A DNA stretch of 64,000 nt. Origin: Aeromonas tecta (GTDB lineage: Bacteria > Pseudomonadota > Gammaproteobacteria > Enterobacterales > Aeromonadaceae). The notes beneath the pieces are model-generated. The model worked only from the letters and a program-made list of their open reading frames with translations, was not told the origin of the DNA and made no database searches. Every line of letters begins with the position of its first letter. Within the stretch, counting starts at the first letter, position 1. The DNA is taken from contig NZ_CDCA01000010.1 in NCBI RefSeq assembly GCF_000820185.1, positions 207,116 through 271,115 on the forward strand, read 5' to 3'. Below, in pieces: positions 46,069 through 54,666 of this stretch. Both the position numbers and the translations under genes were made by a program.

Positions 46069-46755
46069 TCAGCCCTTGTGTAACCAGGGCGCCAGACGCA
46101 GGATCTCCCCCTGCAGTTGCAACTCTCCCGCAGCAAAGTCGGCGAGCTGTGCGTTGCTCAGCAGCAGCTGGCCATCGTGCCAGGGCAGCGCCTGCCGACG
46201 ATCACCTTCGATGAGATAGGCAGTGCCACTCGGCTGCACCAGACTGACTCGCACCCCTTCCATGCCGGGCAGGAAGTATTTGCCGACCATGCCTGCCAGC
46301 TTGTCCAGCAGCGCCTGCATATCCTGCTGACCCTTGGCGATCTCCGCCAGCTTGACGCCCTGCTTATCCGGGGAGGGCGGCAGATCGGCCATTACCTGTA
46401 CCGACAGATCGCAGGTGGCGTGTGGCTCGCTCAGCGCCACCATGACGGTGGCCTTGTCCAGGTTGAGATCGTCATCATAGGGCAGGCGCAGTTCGCCATC
46501 GACCGTCACCTCGGCAGCCACCTCTCGCTCCGGGGTCGAGACCCTGGCGGAGATCAGCCCACAGCGTTGACCGCTCTGGGGATCGGTCAGATAGAAACCG
46601 AGCCGGGCCTGACCGAAGTCCCCCTTGGCGAAGGTCTTCATCTGGCTGTAAAAAGTGCCGTACTGCAGATCCAGCGAAGGCGGTGAGGGCTGTGCCAGCA
46701 CCAATGTAGGCAGCAGCAACAGGGTGCCCGCCACGCCGTGTTTCATCATCTTCAT
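46069..46755 (-). CDS. DUF2987 family exported protein
   Basis: 228 residues. A signal peptide (MKHGVAGTLLLLPTLVLAQP) is followed by the DUF2987 pattern DLQYGTFYSQMKTFAKGDFGQARLGFYL. The C-terminal part ends GELQLQGEILRLAPWLHKG. Cysteines at CGLIS and TCDLS could form a disulfide in the periplasm. Function unknown; it is 27 bp downstream of a multi-span membrane protein on the same strand. Confidence 0.8.
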   Translation of the reverse strand: MKMMKHGVAGTLLLLPTLVLAQPSPPSLDLQYGTFYSQMKTFAKGDFGQARLGFYLTDPQSGQRCGLISARVSTPEREVAAEVTVDGELRLPYDDDLNLDKATVMVALSEPHATCDLSVQVMADLPPSPDKQGVKLAEIAKGQQDMQALLDKLAGMVGKYFLPGMEGVRVSLVQPSGTAYLIEGDRRQALPWHDGQLLLSNAQLADFAAGELQLQGEILRLAPWLHKG

Positions 46756-46782
46756 GTGCCGTCCTTTTGCATCATGCCTTGA

Positions 46783-47580
46783 TCACGCATTGAAATGATC
46801 GGGGCCTTGTGGAGTGTCGGTGGTGCCCACTTCTCTCACCTCGACGGCGACGCCGCACAGGTCCCGATAGAGGATCCCCTTGCAGTTGAAGTAGAGCGGC
46901 GCCACCCAGATAAGTCCCAGGCCCATGGGGATGACGGCCAGCACGAACAGCACCATCATGACCCCGTGCAGCAGCACTATGCTGGACCAGCCACGGGCGA
47001 ACAGCTTGAGGGAGACCAGAATGGCCTGGGCCGGTGACAGGCCGCGCTCCAGCACCAGCGGCACCGTGAACACCAGCCCCATGCCGACCAGGGCCGAGGG
47101 GATGAAGGCCAGCACCACCGGCAGGCCCACCAGTTCGAACAGCGGGCCAAACAGGCTGGTGATGAGGCTGCCCAGCAGACTCAGGCTACCGAGGCGCAGG
47201 AAGTGGCGGAAGAAGTCGAACACCTGGTTGGGCCGGGCCCGCACGCCCACCGATTGCTGCAAGCCCAGCATGTCGAGGGAGGAGGTCATGGGGGACATCA
47301 CCACTGTGATGAGCAGGCTCAGCACCAGCGCCATGTCCATGTCCCCCTCTTTGCTCACATAGGGGGTCAGCAGGGTGTTGCTGAGCAAGATCCAGATAGC
47401 CATCACCCCGGCGATGGCCAGCGCCAGGCCGAAACCGGTGCGCCGGGTCTGTTGCCAGCCCTCTTTCAACACCCCTTGCAGGTCCAGACGATATCCCTGG
47501 CTGAGGGATTGTTCGAGGGTTCCACCGATCCGCATTTTATTACTCAATTGACTGTCCAACATCGAAAGCGACTGATCCAA
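46783..47580 (-). CDS. Multi-span inner-membrane protein of unknown function
   Basis: 265 residues with about five or six hydrophobic spans (first about 49-67, last about 215-240). The N-terminal 40 residues are polar (SLSQGYRLDLQGVLKEGWQQTRRTG). General look recalls UPF0259/YciC-type or DUF975-like proteins. A downstream start (MRIGG, 16 codons later) is possible. Probably co-transcribed with the DUF2987 gene. No function can be assigned. Confidence 0.75.
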   Translation of the reverse strand: MDQSLSMLDSQLSNKMRIGGTLEQSLSQGYRLDLQGVLKEGWQQTRRTGFGLALAIAGVMAIWILLSNTLLTPYVSKEGDMDMALVLSLLITVVMSPMTSSLDMLGLQQSVGVRARPNQVFDFFRHFLRLGSLSLLGSLITSLFGPLFELVGLPVVLAFIPSALVGMGLVFTVPLVLERGLSPAQAILVSLKLFARGWSSIVLLHGVMMVLFVLAVIPMGLGLIWVAPLYFNCKGILYRDLCGVAVEVREVGTTDTPQGPDHFNA

Positions 47581-47803
47581 AGTGGCACATTATAGCGATT
47601 TGACCGGGCATGCGTAGCCGTTTTTCCTGTTATCTTCTGTTCAGAAAGCCATTGATTTCACTCAAGGGTGTTCAATTTTTCCATACAACTCCGGGCCCCT
47701 GACAGGGCCTCGGCAGCGATTCGAACAACTCTCCCTTGGCCTGGGAGGCACATGGGGATAGGATGCCGAAGGCCCGTCCGGTCAGCTTGCCGGACTTGAC
47801 CCC

Positions 47804-47829
47804 TGACTCGTACACCTTGACTCATACAC
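47804..47829. repeat. Two 12-nt direct repeats upstream of the GST gene
   Basis: TGACTCGTACAC (47804-47815) and TGACTCATACAC (47818-47829) lie 14 nt apart, just before the ribosome site AAGGAG. One base differs. Confidence 0.5.
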
Positions 47830-47842
47830 AAGGAGATCTGCC

Positions 47843-48460
47843 ATGTCTGATCTGACGCTCTACCTCGCCCCCGGCACCTGCGCCATGGCGGTTCGCATCG
47901 CCCTGGTGGAAGCCGGCGCCCCTCACCGGATCCACATCGTCGACTTCGCCGCCGCCGAGCAGCGCTCCCCCGCCTATCTCGCCATCAACCCCAAGGGACG
48001 GGTACCAGCCCTGGCCACCGAGCGTGGCGTGCTGACCGAGACCCCGGCCCTGCTGCTCTATGTGGCGCAGCGTTTCCCGGCAGCTGAGCTAGCCCCCCTT
48101 GACGATCCCTTCCTGCTGGCGCGCATGCAGGAGGTCAACAGCTTCCTCGCCTCCACGGTACATGTCTCCCACGCCCATGGCCGGCGCGGCAGTCGCTGGG
48201 CCGATGACGAGCAGGCCATCAATGCCATGTTGGCCAAGATGCCGCAAAACATGCGCGATGGCTTTGCCGAGATAGAACACCACTACCTGGCCGGTCCCTG
48301 GGTGCTGGGGGAGCGCTTCAGCCTGGCCGATATCTACCTGTTCGTGGTGGCCAGCTGGCTCAAAAGCGATGGGGTGGCCATCGAGGAGTTCCCCAAGGTG
48401 GCGGCCCACACGGCGCGCATGTTGGCCCGCCCCGCCGTGCAACAGGCGCTGATCCTCTGA
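47843..48460 (+). CDS. Glutathione S-transferase, bacterial (beta-like) type
   Basis: 205 residues. Thioredoxin-like N-domain (about 1-80) starts LTLYLAPGTCAMAVRIALVEAG with the catalytic-type cysteine 12 of beta-class enzymes, and has NPKGRVPAL with the cis-proline and a glutathione-binding TETPALLLYV. The all-helical C-domain (about 88-205) carries YLAGPWVLGERFSLADIYLF, the usual core motif. Likely conjugates or reduces with glutathione; substrate unknown. AAGGAG precedes the ATG. Confidence 0.9.
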   Translation: MSDLTLYLAPGTCAMAVRIALVEAGAPHRIHIVDFAAAEQRSPAYLAINPKGRVPALATERGVLTETPALLLYVAQRFPAAELAPLDDPFLLARMQEVNSFLASTVHVSHAHGRRGSRWADDEQAINAMLAKMPQNMRDGFAEIEHHYLAGPWVLGERFSLADIYLFVVASWLKSDGVAIEEFPKVAAHTARMLARPAVQQALIL

Positions 48461-48591
48461 TAGTCCCGCGGGGTCGGCGCTCTGCTGGCCCCATTTGTGC
48501 TCCATCTTTGCCCGCATTGAGATCGTTTTCACATTTTCATCATCTGTTCCTAGACCCGCTAACGGATAACGCCTATCTTCCTCCCTCATGA

Positions 48592-48617
48592 CGCAACCGG
48601 TTGCGTAACCGGTTGCC
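48592..48617. promoter_or_regulatory. Tandem RbsR-type operators of the ribose operon
   Basis: CGCAACCGGTTGCG (48592-48605) is a perfect 14-bp palindrome; a second AACCGGTT core lies at 48607-48614 within GTAACCGGTTGCC. The centres are 12 bp apart. Such palindromes with a central CG step are typical LacI-family operators, and rbsR ends this operon. Confidence 0.82.
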
Positions 48618-48682
48618 TTGCAGAACAAATAGCATACGAAGACGGGTCCTAACCCGCTTCTGTGCTAAAAATGAGGTGCTGT

Positions 48683-49102
48683 ATGAAACGAGGCGTACTG
48701 CTCAATGCTCCCCTGAGTGCCCTGCTGGCACAGATGGGTCACACCGACGAGATCACGGTCTGCGATGCGGGTTTGCCCATCCCGGCCGGTCCCGAGCGTA
48801 TCGACTTGGCGCTGATGGCAGGCACCCCCAGCCTGCAGACCGTGGTCGCCGCGCTGTTCACCGATCTGGTGGTGGAGAAGGTGATCATGGCGAGCGAACT
48901 CAAGACGGTCAGCCCGCTGGCCCATCAGGCCCTGCTTGATCAAATCGCCGAGCACGCCCGTGATCAGGGCAAGCCCATCACCATAGAGTACTGCCTGCAT
49001 GAAGAGTTCAAGACCCGCTCCCGCCAGAGCAAGGCCATTGTGCGCAGCGGCGAGATCACCCCTTACGCCAACCTCATTCTCTGCGCCGGCGTGGCGTTCT
49101 AA
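48683..49102 (+). CDS. rbsD: D-ribose pyranase
   Basis: 139 residues from ATG 48683, chosen for the GAGG site upstream; the frame opens at 48662. Interconverts pyranose and furanose ribose before phosphorylation. MKRGVLLNAPLSALLAQMGHTDEITVCDAGLPIP is the RbsD signature, with the catalytic-type histidine in MGHTD. First gene of rbsDACBKR. Confidence 0.96.
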   Translation: MKRGVLLNAPLSALLAQMGHTDEITVCDAGLPIPAGPERIDLALMAGTPSLQTVVAALFTDLVVEKVIMASELKTVSPLAHQALLDQIAEHARDQGKPITIEYCLHEEFKTRSRQSKAIVRSGEITPYANLILCAGVAF

Positions 49103-49123
49103 GTCCCTCTAAAGGAAGCTGCC

Positions 49124-50656
49124 ATGAGCACAACCTCCTCGGCCCCCTCGCCCATTTTAGAGCTCAGCGGGATCGTCAAGACCTTCCCCGGCGTGCGCGC
49201 CCTCGATGAGGCGGGTTTGCGGGTCTATCCGGGTCAGGTGATGGCCCTGCTCGGCGAGAACGGCGCCGGCAAGTCGACCCTGATGAAGGTGCTGACCGGT
49301 ATCTACCAGGCCGATGCGGGCAGCGTCAGCTATCGCGGTCAGCCAGTTCACTTCAAGGGCCCCCGCGACTCCCAGGATCAGGGCATCAGCATCATCCACC
49401 AGGAGCTGAACCTGCTGCCGGAATTGTCCATTGCCGCCAACATCTTCCTCGGCCGCGAGCCACGCACCCGCTTTGGCAACATCGATCACGCTCAGCTGCG
49501 TGAGCGGGCCAGCGCTCTGCTGCGCCGCCTTGGGGTCAAACACGGGCCTGATACCCGGCTCGGGGATCTCTCCATCGGTGAGCAGCAGATGGTGGAAATC
49601 GCCAAGGCGCTCTCCTTTGATGCCAGCGTCATCATCATGGACGAGCCCACCGATGCCCTCACCGACACCGAAACGGATCAGCTGTTTGCGGTCATCCGCG
49701 AGCTGCGTGAGCAGGGCTGCGGCATCGTCTACATCTCCCATCGCCTGAAAGAAATTTTCCAGATCTGCGATCGGGTCACCGTGCTGCGCGATGGCAAGTG
49801 GATCGGCGAGAAGGCGGTGAGCGAGCTCGATGAAGACAAGATCATCGAGATGATGGTGGGTCGCCGGTTGGAGGAGCAGTACCCGCGCCTCAGCCGCGAG
49901 CTCGGCCCCGTCAGTCTGCAGGTCAAGGCGCTGGCCGGCCCCGGCGTGCGCGGGGTGGACTTCACCCTGCATCAGGGCGAGATCCTCGGCTTCAGCGGCC
50001 TGATGGGCTCGGGTCGTACCGAGCTGATGAAGCTCATCTACGGTGCCAACCTTATCAGCGCGGGCGCGGTCGAAGTCGATGGCAAGGCCATGGTGCCGCG
50101 CAGCCCCGCCGATGGGCTCAAGGCCGGCATCGCCTACATCTCCGAGGATCGCAAAGGCGATGGTCTGGTGCTGGAGCTGTCGGTGCGCGAGAACATGAGC
50201 CTGTGCGCCTTAGGTGAATTCAACAAGGGTGGCAAGATTGACGGCAAGGCCGAACGTCAGGCGGTGAGCGACTACGTGCGGCTGTTCAACATCAAGACCC
50301 CCAGCAACGAGCAGCTCATCAAGTTGCTCTCCGGTGGCAACCAGCAGAAGGTGGCCATCGCCAAGGGGCTGCTGACCCGGCCCAAGGTGTTGATCCTCGA
50401 TGAGCCGACCCGCGGCGTCGATGTCGGGGCAAAAAAGGAAATTTATCAGCTGATCAACCAGTTCAAGAAGGAGGGGATGAGCATCATCCTGGTCTCCTCC
50501 GAGATGCCGGAAGTGCTCGGCATGAGCGATCGCATCCTGGTGATGCACGAGGGGCGCATCAGCGCAGAATTCATGGCCAAAGACGCCAATCAGGAGAAAC
50601 TGATGGCGGCGGCAGTCGGTAAACAGTGGCAAGCAGAGCAAGAGGCACAGCAATGA
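49124..50656 (+). CDS. rbsA: Ribose ABC transporter ATP-binding protein
   Basis: 510 residues with two ABC domains. The first has GENGAGKST (about residues 43-51), [13 protein letters not shown] and [11 protein letters not shown]. The second has [16 protein letters not shown] (a degenerate Walker A, usual for RbsA) and [15 protein letters not shown] with [11 protein letters not shown]. Powers ribose import with RbsC and RbsB. The stop overlaps the rbsC ATG (ATGA). Confidence 0.97.
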   Translation: MSTTSSAPSPILELSGIVKTFPGVRALDEAGLRVYPGQVMALLGENGAGKSTLMKVLTGIYQADAGSVSYRGQPVHFKGPRDSQDQGISIIHQELNLLPELSIAANIFLGREPRTRFGNIDHAQLRERASALLRRLGVKHGPDTRLGDLSIGEQQMVEIAKALSFDASVIIMDEPTDALTDTETDQLFAVIRELREQGCGIVYISHRLKEIFQICDRVTVLRDGKWIGEKAVSELDEDKIIEMMVGRRLEEQYPRLSRELGPVSLQVKALAGPGVRGVDFTLHQGEILGFSGLMGSGRTELMKLIYGANLISAGAVEVDGKAMVPRSPADGLKAGIAYISEDRKGDGLVLELSVRENMSLCALGEFNKGGKIDGKAERQAVSDYVRLFNIKTPSNEQLIKLLSGGNQQKVAIAKGLLTRPKVLILDEPTRGVDVGAKKEIYQLINQFKKEGMSIILVSSEMPEVLGMSDRILVMHEGRISAEFMAKDANQEKLMAAAVGKQWQAEQEAQQ

Positions 50657-51621
50657 CAACCCAAACCCTTCCCCGCCGCGGCGTCATGAGCAAGGCCTGG
50701 TGGATCGAGAACAAATCCCTGGTCGCCCTCTTGGTGCTGATCGGTGTGGTCTCCTTCCTGAGCCCGAACTTCTTCACCGCCGACAACCTGCTCAACATCC
50801 TGCGTCAGACCTCGATCAACGCCATCATCGCGGTCGGCATGACGCTGGTCATTCTCACCGCCGGTATCGATCTCTCGGTCGGCTCTGTGCTGGCCCTCTG
50901 TGGTGCCCTGGCCGCGACCATGGTGGCCATGGAGCTGCCCATCTGGTTGGTGGTACCGCTCACCTTAGGGGCCGGCGCCCTGCTCGGTGGCATCAGCGGC
51001 CTCATCATTGCCAAGGGCAAGGTGCAAGCCTTCATCGCCACCCTGGTGACCATGACCGCCCTGCGCGGCGTGACCATGGTTTACACCGAGGGACGCCCCA
51101 TCTCCACCGGTTTTAGCGATGGCGCCGATCACTTCGCCTGGCTCGGGACCGGTTACCTGTTCGGTCTGCCGGTGCCCATCTGGTTGATGGCCATCGTCTT
51201 CCTGCTGGCCTGGTTCATGCTCAACCACACTCGCCTCGGTCGTTACATCTACGCCCTCGGCGGTAACGAGTCGGCCACCCGCCTCTCCGGCATCAACGTG
51301 GCGCGGGTCAAGCTCGCGGTCTACGCCCTGTGCGGCGCGCTCTCCGCGCTGGCGGGTCTCATCGTCACCTCCCGTCTGTCCTCGGCCCAGCCGACCGCCG
51401 GCATGGGCTATGAGCTCGATGCCATCGCCGCCGTGGTACTGGGGGGCACCAGCCTGATGGGGGGCAAGGGTCGCATCATGGGCACCCTGATAGGCGCCCT
51501 CATCATCGGCTTCCTCAACAATGCCCTGAACCTGCTCGACGTCTCCTCCTATTACCAGATGATTGCCAAGGCCAGCGTGATTTTGCTCGCCGTGATGATC
51601 GATAACAAAAGCAATAAATAA
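50653..51621 (+). CDS. rbsC: Ribose ABC transporter permease
   Basis: 322 residues from ATG 50653, overlapping the rbsA stop by 4 bp. Eight to ten hydrophobic spans. The family motif [44 protein letters not shown] is typical of RbsC/XylH/AraH. The cytoplasmic loop after span 6 with [16 protein letters not shown] contacts RbsA. Forms the membrane channel for ribose. Confidence 0.97.
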   Translation: MTTQTLPRRGVMSKAWWIENKSLVALLVLIGVVSFLSPNFFTADNLLNILRQTSINAIIAVGMTLVILTAGIDLSVGSVLALCGALAATMVAMELPIWLVVPLTLGAGALLGGISGLIIAKGKVQAFIATLVTMTALRGVTMVYTEGRPISTGFSDGADHFAWLGTGYLFGLPVPIWLMAIVFLLAWFMLNHTRLGRYIYALGGNESATRLSGINVARVKLAVYALCGALSALAGLIVTSRLSSAQPTAGMGYELDAIAAVVLGGTSLMGGKGRIMGTLIGALIIGFLNNALNLLDVSSYYQMIAKASVILLAVMIDNKSNK

Positions 51622-51655
51622 CAACCCAAACCAGCCACACACAAGGAATGAAACG

Positions 51656-52531
51656 ATGAAAAAGCTCAATACCCTGCTCGCCGCCGCCATCATGTCCGTG
51701 CTGGGCACCGCCCAGGCCGCCGATCAGACCCTGGCCATGGTGGTCTCCACCCTCAACAACCCCTTCTTCGTCACCATGAAGGAAGGGGCCGAAGCCAAGG
51801 CCAAGGAGCTTGGCTACGAGCTGGTGGTGCTGGACTCTCAAAATGACCCGGCCAAGGAGCTTTCCAACGTGGAAGATCTCACCGTACGCAAGGTCAATGC
51901 CATCCTGATCAACCCCACCGACTCCGAGGCCGTTGGCAACGCCATCCGCCTGGCCAACAAGGCCAACATACCGGTACTGACCCTGGATCGCGGCGCGGCT
52001 CAGGGTGAGGTCAAGGCCCATATCGCCTCCGATAACGTGGCGGGCGGCAAGCTGGCCGGTGACTTCATCACCGAAAAATTGGGCACCGGCGCCAAGGTGA
52101 TCCAGCTCGAAGGGATTGCCGGCACCTCCGCCGCTCGCGATCGCGGCGAAGGTTTCGCCCTGGCCGTGACCGCCAACAAGCTGCAGGTGCTGGCCTCCCA
52201 GCCCGCCGACTTTGACCGTACCAAGGGTCTGAACGTCATGGAGAACCTGCTGGCCGCCCATCCGACCGTGCAGGCGGTGTTCGCCCAGAACGACGAGATG
52301 GCGCTGGGTGCCATCCGCGCCGTACAAGCCGCCGGTAAGGACGTGATGATCGTCGGCTTCGACGGTACCGACGATGGCAAAGCCGCCGTAGCCAAGGGTA
52401 AACTGGCCGCCACCGTGGCCCAGCAGCCTGCTTTGATCGGTGCCATCGGTGTGGAAACCGCCGACAAGGTGCTCAAAGGCCAGCCGGTGGAGCAATCCAT
52501 CCCGGTGCCGCTGCAAATCGTCAGCAAGTAA
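51656..52531 (+). CDS. rbsB: Ribose-binding periplasmic protein
   Basis: 291 residues with a signal peptide cut after [12 protein letters not shown]. The mature protein starts [33 protein letters not shown], the canonical RbsB start. The hinge and ligand residues [21 protein letters not shown] and [13 protein letters not shown] match E. coli RbsB. AAGGAATG precedes the start. Delivers ribose to RbsC and, in enterics, to the Trg chemoreceptor. Confidence 0.98.
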   Translation: MKKLNTLLAAAIMSVLGTAQAADQTLAMVVSTLNNPFFVTMKEGAEAKAKELGYELVVLDSQNDPAKELSNVEDLTVRKVNAILINPTDSEAVGNAIRLANKANIPVLTLDRGAAQGEVKAHIASDNVAGGKLAGDFITEKLGTGAKVIQLEGIAGTSAARDRGEGFALAVTANKLQVLASQPADFDRTKGLNVMENLLAAHPTVQAVFAQNDEMALGAIRAVQAAGKDVMIVGFDGTDDGKAAVAKGKLAATVAQQPALIGAIGVETADKVLKGQPVEQSIPVPLQIVSK

Positions 52532-52538
52532 TCGGATC

Positions 52539-52560
52539 GGGGGAGGCTTGCCTCCCCCTT
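52539..52560 (+). terminator. Partial terminator or mRNA-stabilising hairpin after rbsB
   Basis: GGGGGAGG and CCTCCCCC form an 8-bp stem with loop CTTG followed by TTCCCTCTTTT. It lies inside the operon and would lower expression of rbsK and rbsR relative to rbsB. Confidence 0.75.
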
Positions 52561-52576
52561 CCCTCTTTTCGTGCCC

Positions 52577-52610
52577 CTTGGCTTGGGCTCAGCGCAGTGC
52601 CCAAGCCAAG
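52577..52610 (+). repeat. Second hairpin between rbsB and rbsK
   Basis: CTTGGCTTGGGC (52577-52588) and GCCCAAGCCAAG (52599-52610) form a perfect 12-bp stem with a 10-nt loop. No T-run follows; the rbsK ribosome site begins a few bases later. Confidence 0.8.
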
Positions 52611-52630
52611 ATGCATCAGGAGTAATGACT

Positions 52631-53563
52631 ATGAACCGTCTCGTTGTGCTGGGCAGTGTCAATGCAGACCATGTGCTGCGCGTCCCCCATTTCCCTCGTC
52701 CGGGTGAAACCCTGACCGGTCACAGCTATCGTGTCGTCCCCGGTGGCAAGGGTGCCAATCAGGCGGTCGCCGCCGCACGTCTGGGCGCCGCCGTCTCCTT
52801 TATCGCCCGGGTCGGGGATGATGCCATCGGCCATCAGATGCGCGCAGGCTTCGCCCAAGACGGCATCGATGTGAGCGCGGTGGAGCAGGATGAGGCGCTT
52901 CCCACCGGCATCGCCATCATCTATGTGAGCGATGAGGGGGAGAACAGCATCGGTATCTCTGCCGAGGCCAACGGTGCCCTGAGCCCTGATATGGTCAAGC
53001 GCCATGAAGCCATGATTGCCAATGCCCACACCCTGCTGCTGCAGCTGGAAGTGCCGCTGGAGAGCGTGTTTGAAGCCGCCAGGCTGGCCCGCGCCCAGGG
53101 CACCCGGGTGGTGCTGAACCCGGCGCCGGCCCGGCCGTTGTCAGCCGAGCTGCTGGCGCTAGTGGATCTCATCACCCCCAACCAGACCGAGGCCGAGCTG
53201 CTGACCGGCGTGAAGGTCAGCGATGAGGCGAGTGCCCGCGAAGCGGCCGTCCGTTTCCATCAGATGGGCATTGGGGAGGTGATGATCACCCTGGGCTCAC
53301 AGGGCGTCTATTGCAGCAACCGCGACCGGCAGATACTTATACCTGGATTCAAAGTGGCAGCAGTGGATACCACTGCCGCGGGTGACACTTTCAACGGTGC
53401 CATGCTGGCAGCCGAGCTGGCGGGAGCAGATTTTAACGCCGCAGTGCGCTTTGCTCACGGCGCGGCGGCGCTGTCGGTTACCCGGCTCGGCGCCCAGAGC
53501 TCCATCCCAGCCAAGACCGAGGTGGATGCCTTCCTGCACGCCCAGCCCGCGCAGGGACTCTGA
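52631..53563 (+). CDS. rbsK: Ribokinase
   Basis: 310 residues from ATG 52631; AGGAG is 9 nt upstream and the ATG at 52625 is too close to it. Phosphorylates ribose to ribose-5-phosphate. PfkB family: VPGGKGANQAVAAARLGA (about residues 38-55) binds sugar and DTTAAGDTFNGAMLA holds the catalytic aspartate (GD, about 252). The stop overlaps the rbsR ATG. Confidence 0.97.
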   Translation: MNRLVVLGSVNADHVLRVPHFPRPGETLTGHSYRVVPGGKGANQAVAAARLGAAVSFIARVGDDAIGHQMRAGFAQDGIDVSAVEQDEALPTGIAIIYVSDEGENSIGISAEANGALSPDMVKRHEAMIANAHTLLLQLEVPLESVFEAARLARAQGTRVVLNPAPARPLSAELLALVDLITPNQTEAELLTGVKVSDEASAREAAVRFHQMGIGEVMITLGSQGVYCSNRDRQILIPGFKVAAVDTTAAGDTFNGAMLAAELAGADFNAAVRFAHGAAALSVTRLGAQSSIPAKTEVDAFLHAQPAQGL

Positions 53564-54576
53564 TGGCCAATATCAAGGAGGTGGCGGCGCTGGCGGGGGT
53601 CTCGACCACCACGGTCTCCCACGTCATCAACGAGACCCGCTTCGTGGCCGAGGAGACTCGCGAGCGGGTGTTCGCCGCCATGCAGAGCCTCAACTACGCC
53701 CCCAGCCTGGTGGCTCGCAGCCTCAAGGTGAAGGAGACCAACAGCATCGGCATGCTGGTCACCACCTCCAGCAACCCCTTCTTCGCCGAAGTGGTGCGCG
53801 GGGTGGAGCGCTACTGCTTCGAGCAGGGCTACAACCTGATGCTGGGCAACACCGAAGGACAGGCCGAGACGGCGCTCTCCTATCTCAAGATGATGCTCAG
53901 GAAGCGGGTAGATGGGCTGCTCATCATGTGCAGCGAGGGCCAGCAGGAGGTGTTCAATCAGCTCGACTGGCTCAAAGATCTGCCGGTCGTGGTGATGGAT
54001 TGGGGCATGGAGAGCAAGGAGGTGGATCTCATCGCCGATAACTCCCATCGTGGCGGCTATCTAGCCACCCGTCATCTGCTGGCGCTCGGTCACCGCGACA
54101 TCGGCTGCATCACGGGCCCGCGCAGCCGCGCCCCCGCCGATCAACGGCTGGCCGGCTTTGCCCAGGCGCTGCAGGAGGCGGGTCTTGCAATCAACCCGGC
54201 CTGGATCCAGGAGGGGGATTTCGACTGCGCCAGCGGCCACGACGCCATGCTCCGCCTGCTGGCCCAGCCCAAACGGCCGAGCGCCCTGTTCGTGTGCAAC
54301 GACATGATGGCCATGGGGGTCATCAGCGCCGCCCACCAGGCGGGGCTTCAGATCCCGCAGGATCTCTCCCTGGTCGGCTACGACAACGTGGCGCTGGCCC
54401 AATATATGTCGCCGCCGCTCACCACCATCAACCAGCCAAAAGAGGAGCTGGGACGGCTCGCCGTCACCCGGCTGCTGGCGCGGATCAATGGGGAGCGGAT
54501 CGACAACAGGTTGATCACCGTCGACCCAGATCTGGTGATCAGGGACTCCTGCGCCCCCTTCCCTCACCCCATCTGA
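53563..54576 (+). CDS. rbsR: Ribose operon repressor, LacI family
   Basis: 337 residues. The N-terminal helix-turn-helix is MANIKEVAALAGVSTTTVSHVINETRFVAEETRERV, with the hinge helix near YAPSLVARSLK. The remainder is a periplasmic-binding-like ligand domain (SIGMLVTTSSNPFFAEVVRGVE), probably sensing ribose. In E. coli RbsR also represses purine genes. The candidate operators lie before rbsD. A strong terminator follows. Confidence 0.95.
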   Translation: MANIKEVAALAGVSTTTVSHVINETRFVAEETRERVFAAMQSLNYAPSLVARSLKVKETNSIGMLVTTSSNPFFAEVVRGVERYCFEQGYNLMLGNTEGQAETALSYLKMMLRKRVDGLLIMCSEGQQEVFNQLDWLKDLPVVVMDWGMESKEVDLIADNSHRGGYLATRHLLALGHRDIGCITGPRSRAPADQRLAGFAQALQEAGLAINPAWIQEGDFDCASGHDAMLRLLAQPKRPSALFVCNDMMAMGVISAAHQAGLQIPQDLSLVGYDNVALAQYMSPPLTTINQPKEELGRLAVTRLLARINGERIDNRLITVDPDLVIRDSCAPFPHPI

Positions 54577-54624
54577 GCCGAGGCATGCCTGACCAGCAAC
54601 TGCCCCACGGCAAGAAACACAAAT

Positions 54625-54654
54625 AATAAAGGCGACCCTGTGGTCGCCTTTATT
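54625..54654. terminator. rbs operon terminator, bidirectional
   Basis: AATAAAGGCGACC and GGTCGCCTTTATT form a 13-bp stem with loop CTGT. A/T tracts flank both sides, serving the convergent GGDEF gene too. Confidence 0.92.
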
Positions 54655-54666
54655 ATCTTTGCGTAT

